Assembly (NCBI GenBank): GCA_944322895.1
Contig: CALUQL010000008.1
Span: 1-45,136, forward strand
Length of the DNA: 45,136 nucleotides
Source of the DNA: Candidatus Gastranaerophilales bacterium
Lineage (GTDB): Bacteria > Cyanobacteriota > Vampirovibrionia > Gastranaerophilales > Gastranaerophilaceae
Direction of reading: 5' to 3'
Made by a program: the position numbers and the translations under genes
Notes under the pieces: generated by a model
Told to the model about the DNA's origin: nothing
What the model saw: the letters and a program-made list of their open reading frames with translations, nothing else
The model's database searches: none
Part shown: in pieces, positions 18,213 to 27,669 of the stretch
Layout of the letters: every line of letters starts with the position of its first letter
Position numbering within the stretch: position 1 is the stretch's first letter

Positions 18213-19679
18213 TTATACAATAGCTTTTTCTATACGGTATTTTACCTTATCTTTACCTAATACTTCAAGTATTACTCCCATATCAGCGCCATGGGTTCTA
18301 CCTGTTAGAGCTGCTCTAACAGTCCACATGGTAACTTTAGGTTTTATACCTTGTTCTTTGAAGTATGTTCTAAATTCTGCTAATTGTTCATGAAGTTTTT
18401 CTTCATTGTCAAAATCATAACTATCAAGTTGTGAATCAAAATATTTCAATATTGTTTGCGCTTGTTCCGTATCAATATTGGCTTCTTTAACACCTTCTTC
18501 ATATACAATATCTTTACCAAAGAAATATGCAACATCATTTGTTAAATCAGATAGAACTGTAATTGGTTCTCTTGTCGCTGCAATAACTTTTTCTAACTGT
18601 TCTTCAGTTAATTCAGACAAATCATATTTTGAAAGAAATGGTTTTGCTAATTTAGTTAATACTTTTATATCCATTTTCTTTATATATTGACCGTTCATCC
18701 AGTTTAACTTGTCGTACTCAAATATTGAATTAGAAGAAGAAACTTCATGAATTCTAAAATCTTGAGCTATTTCTTCTAAAGATTTAATTTCATTAGAATC
18801 TGATGGAGACCAACCAAGTAAAGCAACAAAGTTGATTAATGCTTCTGTTAAATAACCTTTTTCAACGAACTCAGATACGGCAGTTGCACCATGTCTTTTA
18901 GAAAGTTTACTTCTGTCAGGAGCTAAAATCATACCCAAATGACCGAATTTTGGAACTTCAGCACCTAATGCTTCATAAATAAGTATTTGTTTGAATGTAT
19001 TTGATATATGGTCTTCTCCACGTATAATGTGTGATATTTTCATTAACATATCATCAATTACTACCGCGAAATTATATGTAGGAGCACCATTTGATTTCAT
19101 AATTACAAAATCGCCGATTAGACTTGTATCTTGGTGAAGGTCACCTTTAACCAAATCTTCAAAATGAATAATTGGTGAATCGTGAAAAGCTTTTTGTGCT
19201 TTTGAAACAGAAAAACGAATTGCAGGTTTTCTGCCTTCTGCTCTTAATTTTTCTTTTTCTGCTTCTGTAAGGTTTTCACATTTTTTAGAATAAACATATG
19301 CTTGTTTATTTTTAGTAGCTTCTTCTTTTTCTGCTTCCAATTCTTCAGGAGTACAAAAACATTCATAAGCAAATCCTTTATCCAAAAGTTCTTGAACATA
19401 CTTTGGATAAATATCAAATCTTTCAGATTGAGTATATGGACCATACGGACCACCAACATCAGGACCTTCATCCCAATTTAAGCCTAAAGCTTTTAAACTA
19501 TCAAATATATTATCAACATATGCTTGACTTGTACGTTCAGCATCTGTATCTTCGATTCTTAAAACAAATTTACCGTTGTTCTTTTTTGCAAATAAATAGT
19601 TAAACAATGCAGTCCTAGCTGTACCCACATGTAAATTACCGCTTGGTGAAGGGGCAATTCTAACCCTGATTTCTTCCAT
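18213..19679 (-). CDS. gltX: Glutamyl-tRNA synthetase
   Basis: A class I synthetase of 488 residues. The N-terminus RIAPSPSGNLHVGTARTALF contains the HIGH motif in the form HVGT, and KLSKRHGA is the KMSKS loop. The GHLGMILAPDRS block and the helical C-terminal anticodon-binding half are typical of bacterial GluRS. It charges tRNA-Glu with glutamate, and perhaps tRNA-Gln if GlnRS is absent. The start at 19679 is an ATG with TTGGAGAAAAAG just upstream. The in-frame TTG at 19691 lies within that binding site and is rejected. The GT2 gene follows directly. Confidence 0.95.
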   Translation of the reverse strand: MEEIRVRIAPSPSGNLHVGTARTALFNYLFAKKNNGKFVLRIEDTDAERTSQAYVDNIFDSLKALGLNWDEGPDVGGPYGPYTQSERFDIYPKYVQELLDKGFAYECFCTPEELEAEKEEATKNKQAYVYSKKCENLTEAEKEKLRAEGRKPAIRFSVSKAQKAFHDSPIIHFEDLVKGDLHQDTSLIGDFVIMKSNGAPTYNFAVVIDDMLMKISHIIRGEDHISNTFKQILIYEALGAEVPKFGHLGMILAPDRSKLSKRHGATAVSEFVEKGYLTEALINFVALLGWSPSDSNEIKSLEEIAQDFRIHEVSSSNSIFEYDKLNWMNGQYIKKMDIKVLTKLAKPFLSKYDLSELTEEQLEKVIAATREPITVLSDLTNDVAYFFGKDIVYEEGVKEANIDTEQAQTILKYFDSQLDSYDFDNEEKLHEQLAEFRTYFKEQGIKPKVTMWTVRAALTGRTHGADMGVILEVLGKDKVKYRIEKAIV

Positions 19680-19789
19680 CTTTTTCTCCAATCAAAACTA
19701 GTTTTTCTATTATCTATATTTTAGTACAAACAAAAAAATTTATTTTTATAATATAATTTAAAAGATTATAAATTTATGGATATATTATT

Positions 19790-20851
19790 ATGCTGGAAAC
19801 TGAGACATTAAAAGCTCAAGAAAACGAGCAAGAAATAAAAGAATTGCCTCAAATTGAAGCAAAAGATAATAAATCTCCAATATTAGGTATATTATTTTGT
19901 GCAGTTTTTGCACTGATTTCATATTTTACTTGTAAACTTGATTTTTTTGTAAAATATAATCTAAATTCATTAACATTTGCAATTATAATCGGGATGTTAA
20001 TCGGAAATTTTTTAAACAAATTTATTCCTGAAAAATTTAAAGAAGGCATTACTTTTTCTAGTAAAAGAATTTTAAGATTTGCAATTATTTTATATGGTTT
20101 CAGAATAACATTCGGACAAATTGCACAAGTTGGTATGACTGGTTTTGTCGCCGATGTAATTATGCTGACAACTACTTATTTACTCGGCTATTATATTGGT
20201 ACAAGATTATTCAAACTTGATAAAGATCTTTGTATGCTAACTGCAATAGGTTCATCAGTATGCGGAGCCGCAGCTGTTTTAGGTACTGATTCAATATTAA
20301 AGGCAAAATCTCATAAGGTTTCTTTAGCAGTTGCAACGGTTGTTTTGTTTGGTACTATTTCAATGTTTTTATATCCATTTATATATCAGCTTGGCTTTTT
20401 AGATGCTAATGCTTTCGGTATATATATAGGTTCTTCAATACATGAAGTAGCACAAGTTGTTGCCGCAGGTAGTGCAGTTTCTAAATCTGCTATGGATACT
20501 GCTGTTATTGTTAAATTAACAAGAGTTATGATGCTTGTTCCTTATTTATTCTTGTTAAGTATGTATATAGCAAAAAAAGCAGGAACAAAAATGAGCAAGG
20601 TTCAAATACCTTGGTTCGCTATTTTATTTGTAGTTGCTTGCGGTATTAACTCAATCGGATTTATTCCTCAAAATGTAACAAGTGCAATTGTTGAATTTGA
20701 TGTTTTCTTATTGACTCTTGCAATGTTTGCTCTTGGGGTTGAAACAAACTTTAAAAAGATTCAGGGGCTGGGTTTAAAACCAATTCTTCTTGCATTGATT
20801 ATGTTTATTTGGCTTGTATTTACAGGGTTCACAGTTGCTAAGATATTATGA
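19790..20851 (+). CDS. YeiH/UPF0324 family putative sulfate exporter
   Basis: A 353-residue protein with about ten membrane segments after a polar N-terminus of about 30 residues. It carries the family blocks LTFAIIIGMLIGN, RFAIILYGFRITFGQI, IGSSVCGAAAVLGTDSI, GIYIGSSIHEVAQVVAAG and ALGVETNFKKI. YeiH-type proteins are annotated as putative sulfate exporters on limited evidence. The paired GSSVCGAAA and SSIHEVAQV re-entrant-like loops probably line the transport path. The ribosome binding site is weak. The next gene overlaps its stop by four bases (ATGA). The transported solute here is not known. Confidence 0.85.
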   Translation: MLETETLKAQENEQEIKELPQIEAKDNKSPILGILFCAVFALISYFTCKLDFFVKYNLNSLTFAIIIGMLIGNFLNKFIPEKFKEGITFSSKRILRFAIILYGFRITFGQIAQVGMTGFVADVIMLTTTYLLGYYIGTRLFKLDKDLCMLTAIGSSVCGAAAVLGTDSILKAKSHKVSLAVATVVLFGTISMFLYPFIYQLGFLDANAFGIYIGSSIHEVAQVVAAGSAVSKSAMDTAVIVKLTRVMMLVPYLFLLSMYIAKKAGTKMSKVQIPWFAILFVVACGINSIGFIPQNVTSAIVEFDVFLLTLAMFALGVETNFKKIQGLGLKPILLALIMFIWLVFTGFTVAKIL

Positions 20852-21417
20852 TTTTAGTTGAAAATAAAAACGATATTACCAGAATATACAATGATATGCT
20901 AACTCAGTTCCCGACAAATGAACTGAAATCTTTTGAGCAATTTGAATTCCTTAGTAAAAAAGATGAATACATAATTTATAATGCAATTGAGAACAATCAA
21001 AACATTGGTTATATAATCATTATTGATGATAAGAACTCAAAAAATATATGGATTGACTATATTGCAATATTTAAACAATTCCAGTCAAAAGGTTATGGAC
21101 ATAAGGTTTTAGAAAAATTAAAAGAATTATACGCTGATTATAACGGTTGTTTTTTAGAAGTTGAAAAAGAAAATAATAATAACTACAACACTATAAGAAG
21201 AGTAAATTTCTATAAATCGCAAGGGGCTGTAAAACTTCCCATAGAATATTATTATCCAGATTATAAAGAAGCATTGCCTATGGATTTATTTTATTTCCCA
21301 TATCAAAATGCAAAAAATGAAAATACTTTTAATGTAATCAAAACAGTATTTAGTATATTGCATACAGATGTAAAAAATTTAAGTGAAATATATAATAAGA
21401 TTAAACTTGTTGAGTAG
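20848..21417 (+). CDS. GNAT family N-acetyltransferase
   Basis: The 189-residue protein has the GNAT core: strand IGYIIIIDDK, strand WIDYIAIFKQFQ, then the acetyl-CoA pyrophosphate loop QSKGYGHKVLEKLKEL near 87-102, and the late NTIRRVNFYKSQGAVKLP. It probably acetylates an amine on a small molecule or protein, substrate unknown. It overlaps the YeiH-like gene by four bases and so is translationally coupled. Its last 17 bases overlap the 3' end of the convergent nrdG. Confidence 0.8.
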   Translation: MILVENKNDITRIYNDMLTQFPTNELKSFEQFEFLSKKDEYIIYNAIENNQNIGYIIIIDDKNSKNIWIDYIAIFKQFQSKGYGHKVLEKLKELYADYNGCFLEVEKENNNNYNTIRRVNFYKSQGAVKLPIEYYYPDYKEALPMDLFYFPYQNAKNENTFNVIKTVFSILHTDVKNLSEIYNKIKLVE

Positions 21418-21916
21418 GATTGCTATTGTCGTAATGCAAAACTATTTCACCCTTTTGCAGAGTTTTTTGCACATCAATAATTCTTTGATTAGAACTTCCA
21501 ACCCAGCAAAGATTATTATCTTTTAAAGCTTTAACAAATCTGCCATCAACAAGAACATCAATATATTTCATTTTGGGATGTTGTTCAAAATCTTCCCATC
21601 TAAAACCGGTATAAACCCAAACAGTTTTATCAGGATATTGTTCTTTAACTTTTCTCATTAAACGAAAAGTTTCACCACGATTAAATGGATGCAAAGGATC
21701 ACCGCCGGAGAATGTAATACCTGAAATGTGCGGTTTTGCTAAAGCTTCAAAAAGTTCATTTTCTGCGACCTCATCAAATGGAATACCACCCGTAATATCC
21801 CAAGTTATAGGATTTTGACAGTCTTCACATTGATGATTGCAGCCCGCAACCCACAAAACAACCCTCAACCCATCGCCATTTAGCATGTCGTCTTTTGTAA
21901 TATTATGATAATTCAT
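21401..21916 (-). CDS. nrdG: Anaerobic ribonucleotide reductase activating protein (radical SAM)
   Basis: A 171-residue NrdG with the cluster motif CNHQCEDC (Cys26, Cys30, Cys33), the C-x3-C-x2-C of radical SAM enzymes. It also has GGDPLHPFNR, which helps bind S-adenosylmethionine. It generates the glycyl radical on NrdD by reductive cleavage of AdoMet and works only without oxygen. It starts two bases after the nrdD stop, the usual nrdDG arrangement. The 3' end overlaps the convergent GNAT gene by 17 bases. Confidence 0.95.
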   Translation of the reverse strand: MNYHNITKDDMLNGDGLRVVLWVAGCNHQCEDCQNPITWDITGGIPFDEVAENELFEALAKPHISGITFSGGDPLHPFNRGETFRLMRKVKEQYPDKTVWVYTGFRWEDFEQHPKMKYIDVLVDGRFVKALKDNNLCWVGSSNQRIIDVQKTLQKGEIVLHYDNSNPTQQV

Positions 21917-21918
21917 GA

Positions 21919-24060
21919 TTACATACTTTTTCTATCTCTAATCTCTTCCATTTTAGCTTCGTTAAGACGAGTATCACCTTTTACTCTTGAATAAGAAAGA
22001 TAACCGTTCATCCTATCGATTTTTGTTAAATTTCGGCTTCCGCATTTAGGACAAACATCCATATTCAACTCTTGGTGACCGCAATCGTCACAATATGAAA
22101 GTGATAAGTTTACTCCTTCGTAGAATCCCATATCCATTGCTCTTTCTATTAAGGTTCTAATTGCCTCTTTATTGTAAGAGATTGGATATTTAACATATTG
22201 AATTTTTCCGCCATTCATCAAATTCCAAAATCTGTTTTCCAAATCTTGTTTTTGAATTGGGCTTATATCTTCAGAAACGTGACAGTGGAAGCTGTTTGAA
22301 ACATATCCTCTGTCTGATACGTTTGCTATAACACCATATTTTTCGCGGAATTGTTTTACCTGTAATCCGCAAAGATTTTCAGCAGGTGTTCCATATAAAG
22401 CATATAAATTACCGTCTTCTTCTTTAAACTCATTTACACGCTTATTAATGTATTCCATAACTTCAATTGCAAATTGACCATCTTCAACAAGTGATTTTCC
22501 GTTATGAATTTGTTGTAATTCATTTAATGCTGTAATACCAAATGAAGCAGTGGCAGCCTTTAATAAAGGTTTAATTTTATCGTGGAAACCTAAATGACCG
22601 CCGTAGAAACCACCCTCGCAATATGCAAGAGGATTTGTTGAAGCCTTCATTTCACCAAGATAATCATAAGTTCTGATATGCAATTTTCTGATTAATTGTA
22701 AATAGTAATCAAGCACTTCATAAAAGTCTTTGCTTTCTTTTTTCGCCTTTGCATATATCATTGGTAAATGTAAACTGATAGCACCAATATTAAATCTTCC
22801 GACAAATACAGGTACATCGTTTTCATCAGCAGGTTTCATACCGCCTCTTTCAAACCAAGGTGATAAGAAAGCTCTGCAACCCATAGGTGAAATAACTTTT
22901 TTATATTTTTTATAAATACTTGCAACGTAACCTTCACCTGTTAATGAAAGCCAATCAGGGTACATTGATTTTTGTGAACATTCAATACCCGCTTCAAAAA
23001 CATCTTCAAGTTCACAGCCGTTTCCGTGCAATTCTTTATCATATAAAAATACAATTTTAGGGAATAATACAGGCTTTTTGCATTCTTTCTTGCCTTGCCC
23101 ATTTTTTCTGGTTTCTAAAGCAATAATAGAAGCCATTTTTTCATATTCGCCTGTACCTAAACCAAGAGTAATTGTGATAAACGGATAATCACCTCTTGAA
23201 GAAGCAACAGTATTAAATTTGTATTCCCAACCTTGAAAGCCTTGTTCAAAATCAACTTTTACATCATTTAAAGCTTCTTTTCTAGCTTGTTCAAAGCTCA
23301 AGCCCATAGAAATATAACGAGAATATTGTTTTTGATATGTTTTTTCAGCATATGGTGCTAATAATTTATCTACTTCAGCAACTGTAAAACCGCCATATTG
23401 TTGGCTTGCAGCCGCCATAACGATATCACCAATAACGTCAAACGCAACAGCCAAAGATTTTGGTTCATTGTACCAAAGGTTACCCATTTCAAAACCGCCT
23501 TTAAGTACAGAAGCAACATCAAATAGACAGCAATTCATAGTATCACGTCTTGCAGACATATCATGAATGTATATGTAACCGTCACGAATAGCTTGTAAAT
23601 CTTCTACTGTTAAGAAGAATTTTTTGTATAATTCTTTGTTTAATTGATTAAATATTAAAGAACGTTTAGTAGAAACTAAAGCGGAGTCGGAATTTGAGTT
23701 TTCCTTATCTCCAATGTACATAATTTTTTGGCTTTCTTGATAAACTTTATCAAGCATTCTAACGAAATCTTGCTTGTAGTTTCTGTAATTTCTGTAGCTT
23801 TGACCTACTTTAGAGTTAACATTTTCAAGTGCATCTTCAACAATGTTGTGCATTTCTTGAATATAAACTTCATTTTTTCCACTATCTTTAACTTCTTTTT
23901 CAACAATCGAACATATATTATCAATCTGTTCTGGAGTAAAATCAATTAAAACTCTCAAAGCCGATTTTTTTACCGCATTTATAACTTTAGTTATATCAAA
24001 CTTTTCTTTAGTTCCATCTTTTTTAATAACAAAAAGTTCTTTTAATTCACTATTTTCCAT
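21919..24060 (-). CDS. nrdD: Anaerobic (class III) ribonucleoside-triphosphate reductase
   Basis: From the ATG at 24060 the protein has 713 residues, the normal size. An ATP-cone (LFVIKKDGTKEKFDITKVI) lies at about 7-95, then the glycyl-radical barrel. A C-terminal zinc site is formed by CDDC and CPKC. The radical motif RMNGYLS has Gly686. It reduces ribonucleotides to deoxyribonucleotides in strict anaerobiosis. An in-frame ATG at 24231 would add 57 residues unlike NrdD. A good promoter and a palindrome lie inside that extension, so I reject it. No class I or II reductase is in the window. Confidence 0.95.
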   Translation of the reverse strand: MENSELKELFVIKKDGTKEKFDITKVINAVKKSALRVLIDFTPEQIDNICSIVEKEVKDSGKNEVYIQEMHNIVEDALENVNSKVGQSYRNYRNYKQDFVRMLDKVYQESQKIMYIGDKENSNSDSALVSTKRSLIFNQLNKELYKKFFLTVEDLQAIRDGYIYIHDMSARRDTMNCCLFDVASVLKGGFEMGNLWYNEPKSLAVAFDVIGDIVMAAASQQYGGFTVAEVDKLLAPYAEKTYQKQYSRYISMGLSFEQARKEALNDVKVDFEQGFQGWEYKFNTVASSRGDYPFITITLGLGTGEYEKMASIIALETRKNGQGKKECKKPVLFPKIVFLYDKELHGNGCELEDVFEAGIECSQKSMYPDWLSLTGEGYVASIYKKYKKVISPMGCRAFLSPWFERGGMKPADENDVPVFVGRFNIGAISLHLPMIYAKAKKESKDFYEVLDYYLQLIRKLHIRTYDYLGEMKASTNPLAYCEGGFYGGHLGFHDKIKPLLKAATASFGITALNELQQIHNGKSLVEDGQFAIEVMEYINKRVNEFKEEDGNLYALYGTPAENLCGLQVKQFREKYGVIANVSDRGYVSNSFHCHVSEDISPIQKQDLENRFWNLMNGGKIQYVKYPISYNKEAIRTLIERAMDMGFYEGVNLSLSYCDDCGHQELNMDVCPKCGSRNLTKIDRMNGYLSYSRVKGDTRLNEAKMEEIRDRKSM

Positions 24061-24157
24061 GCCTACCCCAGCTATATTATTTGCATACCCTAAAACACGT
24101 TTAAACAACGCATTTTTAAATGATATTCTTCCCAAATCTCGAATTTGTAACAATATC

Positions 24158-24186
24158 ATTTTACACCAAAATTGCATGCCTGTAAA
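24158..24186 (-). promoter_or_regulatory. nrdDG promoter
   Basis: On the minus strand TTTACA, 17 bases, then TAAAAT, each 5 of 6 to consensus. The predicted start is near 24151, giving a leader of about 90 bases before the chosen nrdD ATG. Confidence 0.55.
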
Positions 24187-24198
24187 TACATAAAAAAC

Positions 24199-24221
24199 AA
24201 ATTGATAATAATTATCAATTT
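24199..24221. promoter_or_regulatory. Fur-type 7-1-7 palindrome upstream of nrdD
   Basis: A perfect 23-base palindrome whose core, TGATAATAATTATCA (24203-24217), equals the 7-1-7 Fur box TGATAATnATTATCA. It lies 12 bases upstream of the nrdD -35. A weaker copy, 10 of 14, lies at 24238-24252. A Fur-family regulator (Fur or a relative) is the likely ligand, by inference. None is encoded here. Confidence 0.5.
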
Positions 24222-24277
24222 TAAAATTCATTAAAGTTGAATCATATTATCAATTTGCTTGAATAAAATAAGTTTAA

Positions 24278-24787
24278 TTAATCTTCGAAAGAATCAGCAA
24301 GTTCTCGCCAAGAAACATACTCCATTTCTTGAGAGTTTTTAATAGCTACATAACCATCAGGCATCCAACTTGATTTATTAGGATCAAGCTTACCTGTAGG
24401 TATAAAACGATAGAATGGAATAATATTCTTACTAGCAGTTTCTCTGAAATTTGCGAAATCCTTTTTACTTTGTTCTGCTTTTTCTTCTTGTTCTTTAGAA
24501 TCCAAGTCATAATCAACACCATAGTTATCCTTTATGGTTTGTTTTTCAGCATCAAAAAACCAAGTTTTTGGTAAATCATTCAATTTTTGACCTTTAAAAC
24601 TTAAATTCTGAGATTTATTAATATTTATAGAAGCAAAAGCAATACTTCTTGATGCATTAGCATAAGTTTTACTATATGGTGACGTAATATTATTTTGAGC
24701 CGGGACGGCAGTATTTTCCCCCATAGATTGTTGTACATTTTGGATACCATACTTAATTGGTTGTCCCATCTGAATTGCTTGAATCAT
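24278..24787 (-). CDS. Hypothetical protein with SFKGQ motif
   Basis: A soluble 169-residue protein, started at an ATG with GAGGTGA six bases upstream. The first 65 residues are rich in Gln, Asn, Ala and Ser and look disordered, ending at NLSFKGQKLND. A compact charged domain follows (WFFDAEKQTIKDNYGVDYDL, then KKDFANFRETASKNIIPFYR and WMPDGYVAIKNSQEMEYVSW). No signal peptide is seen. I do not recognise a family. It lies between nrdD and the HD-domain gene, both on the same strand but with spacers of more than 100 bases. Confidence 0.6.
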   Translation of the reverse strand: MIQAIQMGQPIKYGIQNVQQSMGENTAVPAQNNITSPYSKTYANASRSIAFASININKSQNLSFKGQKLNDLPKTWFFDAEKQTIKDNYGVDYDLDSKEQEEKAEQSKKDFANFRETASKNIIPFYRFIPTGKLDPNKSSWMPDGYVAIKNSQEMEYVSWRELADSFED

Positions 24788-24907
24788 TTTCTCACCTCAT
24801 CTTATGTTTGTTTGTTTTAAATCAAAAATTATTTTTTTTTGCTATTTTAAGTAAATTATATAAAAATAAACATAAAATGAGAAATACATTTAATTTATCA
24901 TAACCTT

Positions 24908-27367
24908 TTAAACCAATATTATTGGTATATTATTTTCTTTTGCCGTTTGCTTAATCTGATTATCTTTAATTGAAGAATTAATAAAATCCTTTTTAGACAT
25001 TACGACAGCTTCTATTTTCGGTTGGAAAACAACAACTTCGTTAATATAATCACCCTTATTTTTTGCAGCAAGCATATATTGGTGCATATTATCCAATGCT
25101 CTTGCTGTTTCTTCTGCGGAGATTATACGTCCTGACTTTAATTTTATATCTTTTAAACGTTCTTTTTTATCAAATTTATCTATTAAATCAAAAAATTCAT
25201 AATATTCTTCATCTGTTAAATTTAATTCTTTCTTTATAAAATTCGGAAGTTCAGTTCTAAAGTTTTTATTTCGTTTTGCTTCTGATTCATTTTTTCCTTG
25301 CATAAAAATATAAGTTTCAAAAACATCACGGCCTCTTTGCCCACCGGTACCTCCTACTTTCTTTCCTGCAAGAGCGATATCTGAATTTGAAGAATGAAGA
25401 ATAACACTGACCCCTGAATTATAGTTTGTACTTAAACCATAATTAACATTAAGCAGACTGGAACTTAAACATATTTCTTTACTATCATCACAAATTGCTG
25501 ATAATTCGTTTAAAGTACCATGCGAGCTATGGCATAAAAAGTTTAAATCTTTTACTTTTGTACCTTGAGCAAAACCGAATTCAGATAAATCCTTATCAGG
25601 ATTCGAAAAATCAAGATATTTCACCCCTTCAGCATCTTGTGGGAATTTTGATTTATCTACAGGTAAATTATCAGCGAAGATTGGAATACCATTTTTTCTT
25701 ATAAATTCAATATTACTGTTAATTTCATCAACAGTAGATTCATTTGCGGCATAGGTAAAACCTGCTGATTCTGCATCGGCTTTTGCTATAATTTGTGCTA
25801 TTTTAAAATCATTAAGATATCTATATGAAGCAGCTAAATCTTTGGCATTTGTGCCATCTGTAACCCAATGGCTATTTATAATTATATTATATATTCTTTT
25901 CTTCTCATCAGAATTTATCGGAAGTTTTTTTACAAGCTCTTTTGCAAAATAAGCAGAAGGTTTTGCATGTCCTTCATCGACCATTTTCTGCCTTTTTGCT
26001 ATATCATGAAACATTACAGATAAAAATAATATTCTGAATTCTTCTTTTGATAAAGTTTTTGTTTCAGGATTTTTAAGGCATAGTTGTAAGTCTTCAAGGG
26101 TATGTTTATCAATAGAATCACCTCTATGTTGGATTTTTCCGACAACGGAAATAAATTCAGGAAATACACGGATAAATTCGTTAAGAACTTCTTCGGCTAC
26201 TTTATCGTCTTTATTCAGAACAAATTCATTATTTGCAACAAAGTCATTAACATAAACACGTGTTTTGTTTATTGCGCTTTGAACATTTGCATTAAATTCA
26301 GATATATCCGAATTATTTGGAACAGGGAATTTAACAATATCATTTTCATTATCTATTTTAAATTGAAAATAATCAAAGACCTGTTTTCTATCATTAGGGT
26401 TTAAGTCTTTAATTACTGAATTAAAGTCTTGAATAAAACTATCACGAGAATATTTTAAAGGTAAACCTTTTTCATATTTAGATAAATCTAAATTGCCTAT
26501 AGTATTCTGTAGATTTTCAAAACAAAAAGTATCACTTTCAACAAAATGAGAAAGAGAATCTTGACTACATTCGATAAACTTAACAGGCTGATTTTTCATC
26601 CTAGCTTTCAGTTCAGATTGTAGTGCCGCATTTGAACCACATCTTTTGATATCATTTATCAGGTTAAGTTTTAATAAAGGATCATTTTCATTTAAAGAAT
26701 TTATATAATTTTCACAAAAATTATGTTTAAAATAGCGTATAAAATTAACTTGATTTGCTGTTGTCATAAAATCAAACTCATCATATTCACGAATAGATTT
26801 TAGCCCAAAATAAATCGTTTCCCAAATATCTGATGGTGTTTGAGCTCCATTCCAAACCGAATCTTCTTTGTATTTTAATTTCGCCATCTCATGTAAGGAT
26901 TTTAACATTTCAGGAGTAAGTTCTTCTATTTCTAAAAATATTGCAATATTAGAAAGTCTTACACTTTGTACCGAAAGTTTTGCTAAATTATCCTGATAAT
27001 ATTTAAACTTTCCTTCAACATTTGTATAATCAAGACGAGAAAGTTTTTTTATCAACTCTTTATTCTTTGAAATATCTTGCAAAGAAAAACCTGAGTCTAA
27101 AAACATTTTTGTTAGTTTTATTTCATTTACTTTTTGCCTGGCTTTTTCATCAATATTTGATTGTGTTATAGCTTGTGAAACTTTTTTTATAATTTGGGGT
27201 GTTATTCCTAAATATCCACGTAAACAATCAGCAGTATTGGATGCAATATTGTGGAAATCGTTATTAAAAGACGTTTTTTGTTCGACAGTTTTCCTATAAT
27301 CTTTTCCCACATTATCTTTTGGATTTGTAACAATTATGTTTTTAGTTAAATTTTGAATAACTTGCAT
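24908..27367 (-). CDS. Large HD-domain hypothetical protein
   Basis: From the ATG at 27367 (GGTGGT upstream) the protein has 819 residues. The in-frame ATG at 27418 has no such site. The first 380 residues are helical and unrecognised. An HD metal-dependent phosphohydrolase core follows: His422 in DKHTLEDL, HD at 454-455 in MFHDIAK, His500 in INSHW, and Asp531 in KADAESAG. The last third has a different, glycine-containing part (KVGGTGGQRGRDVFETYIFM) and a charged C-terminus. HD proteins hydrolyse nucleotides, cyclic dinucleotides or phosphoesters; the substrate is unknown. Its size and flanking domains are atypical for dGTPase or RelA/SpoT proteins. Confidence 0.65.
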   Translation of the reverse strand: MQVIQNLTKNIIVTNPKDNVGKDYRKTVEQKTSFNNDFHNIASNTADCLRGYLGITPQIIKKVSQAITQSNIDEKARQKVNEIKLTKMFLDSGFSLQDISKNKELIKKLSRLDYTNVEGKFKYYQDNLAKLSVQSVRLSNIAIFLEIEELTPEMLKSLHEMAKLKYKEDSVWNGAQTPSDIWETIYFGLKSIREYDEFDFMTTANQVNFIRYFKHNFCENYINSLNENDPLLKLNLINDIKRCGSNAALQSELKARMKNQPVKFIECSQDSLSHFVESDTFCFENLQNTIGNLDLSKYEKGLPLKYSRDSFIQDFNSVIKDLNPNDRKQVFDYFQFKIDNENDIVKFPVPNNSDISEFNANVQSAINKTRVYVNDFVANNEFVLNKDDKVAEEVLNEFIRVFPEFISVVGKIQHRGDSIDKHTLEDLQLCLKNPETKTLSKEEFRILFLSVMFHDIAKRQKMVDEGHAKPSAYFAKELVKKLPINSDEKKRIYNIIINSHWVTDGTNAKDLAASYRYLNDFKIAQIIAKADAESAGFTYAANESTVDEINSNIEFIRKNGIPIFADNLPVDKSKFPQDAEGVKYLDFSNPDKDLSEFGFAQGTKVKDLNFLCHSSHGTLNELSAICDDSKEICLSSSLLNVNYGLSTNYNSGVSVILHSSNSDIALAGKKVGGTGGQRGRDVFETYIFMQGKNESEAKRNKNFRTELPNFIKKELNLTDEEYYEFFDLIDKFDKKERLKDIKLKSGRIISAEETARALDNMHQYMLAAKNKGDYINEVVVFQPKIEAVVMSKKDFINSSIKDNQIKQTAKENNIPIILV

Positions 27368-27669
27368 TATTACCACCATAGTTGCTTTTGTGATATATAA
27401 AAAATCTAAACTTCTCAAATTGCCTAAAACAAATGAATTGTTTATAAAAATAAATATATTTTACTGCTCTGTATAAATTTTGAAAATTTTTAAAAGAGTT
27501 ATAAAAATACATTGTTGATTTTAAAAACTAATATTTAAAAGAATTATAATTAATTTGCTTCAAATTTTTTTCTAACTCAATAAATTCACCTTGTAAGTTA
27601 TTAGAATTTTTCTTTAGTATATCAATTATGTTTTCTATATCAGTTTTATAATATAAAATAAGGGCTATA
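27368..27669. other. Intergenic region between the HD-domain gene and the XRE gene
   Basis: 302 very AT-rich bases between divergent genes, presumably with both promoters, though I see no -35/-10 pair good enough to mark. On the minus strand 27531-27686 is open for 52 codons, encoding a hydrophobic stretch (KLIIALILYY) then a helical one, but without ATG, GTG or TTG. It partly overlaps the XRE gene, so I do not call it a gene. Confidence 0.5.

Noticed and set aside
24202-24218. FNR/CRP-type site (TTGAT...ATCAA) upstream of nrdD
   Set aside because: The half-sites are seven bases apart; FNR needs four. The 7-1-7 Fur form fits exactly.
24061-24231. 57-residue N-terminal extension of NrdD
   Set aside because: It is unlike NrdD and covers a promoter and part of the Fur-type palindrome; 24060 gives the normal size.
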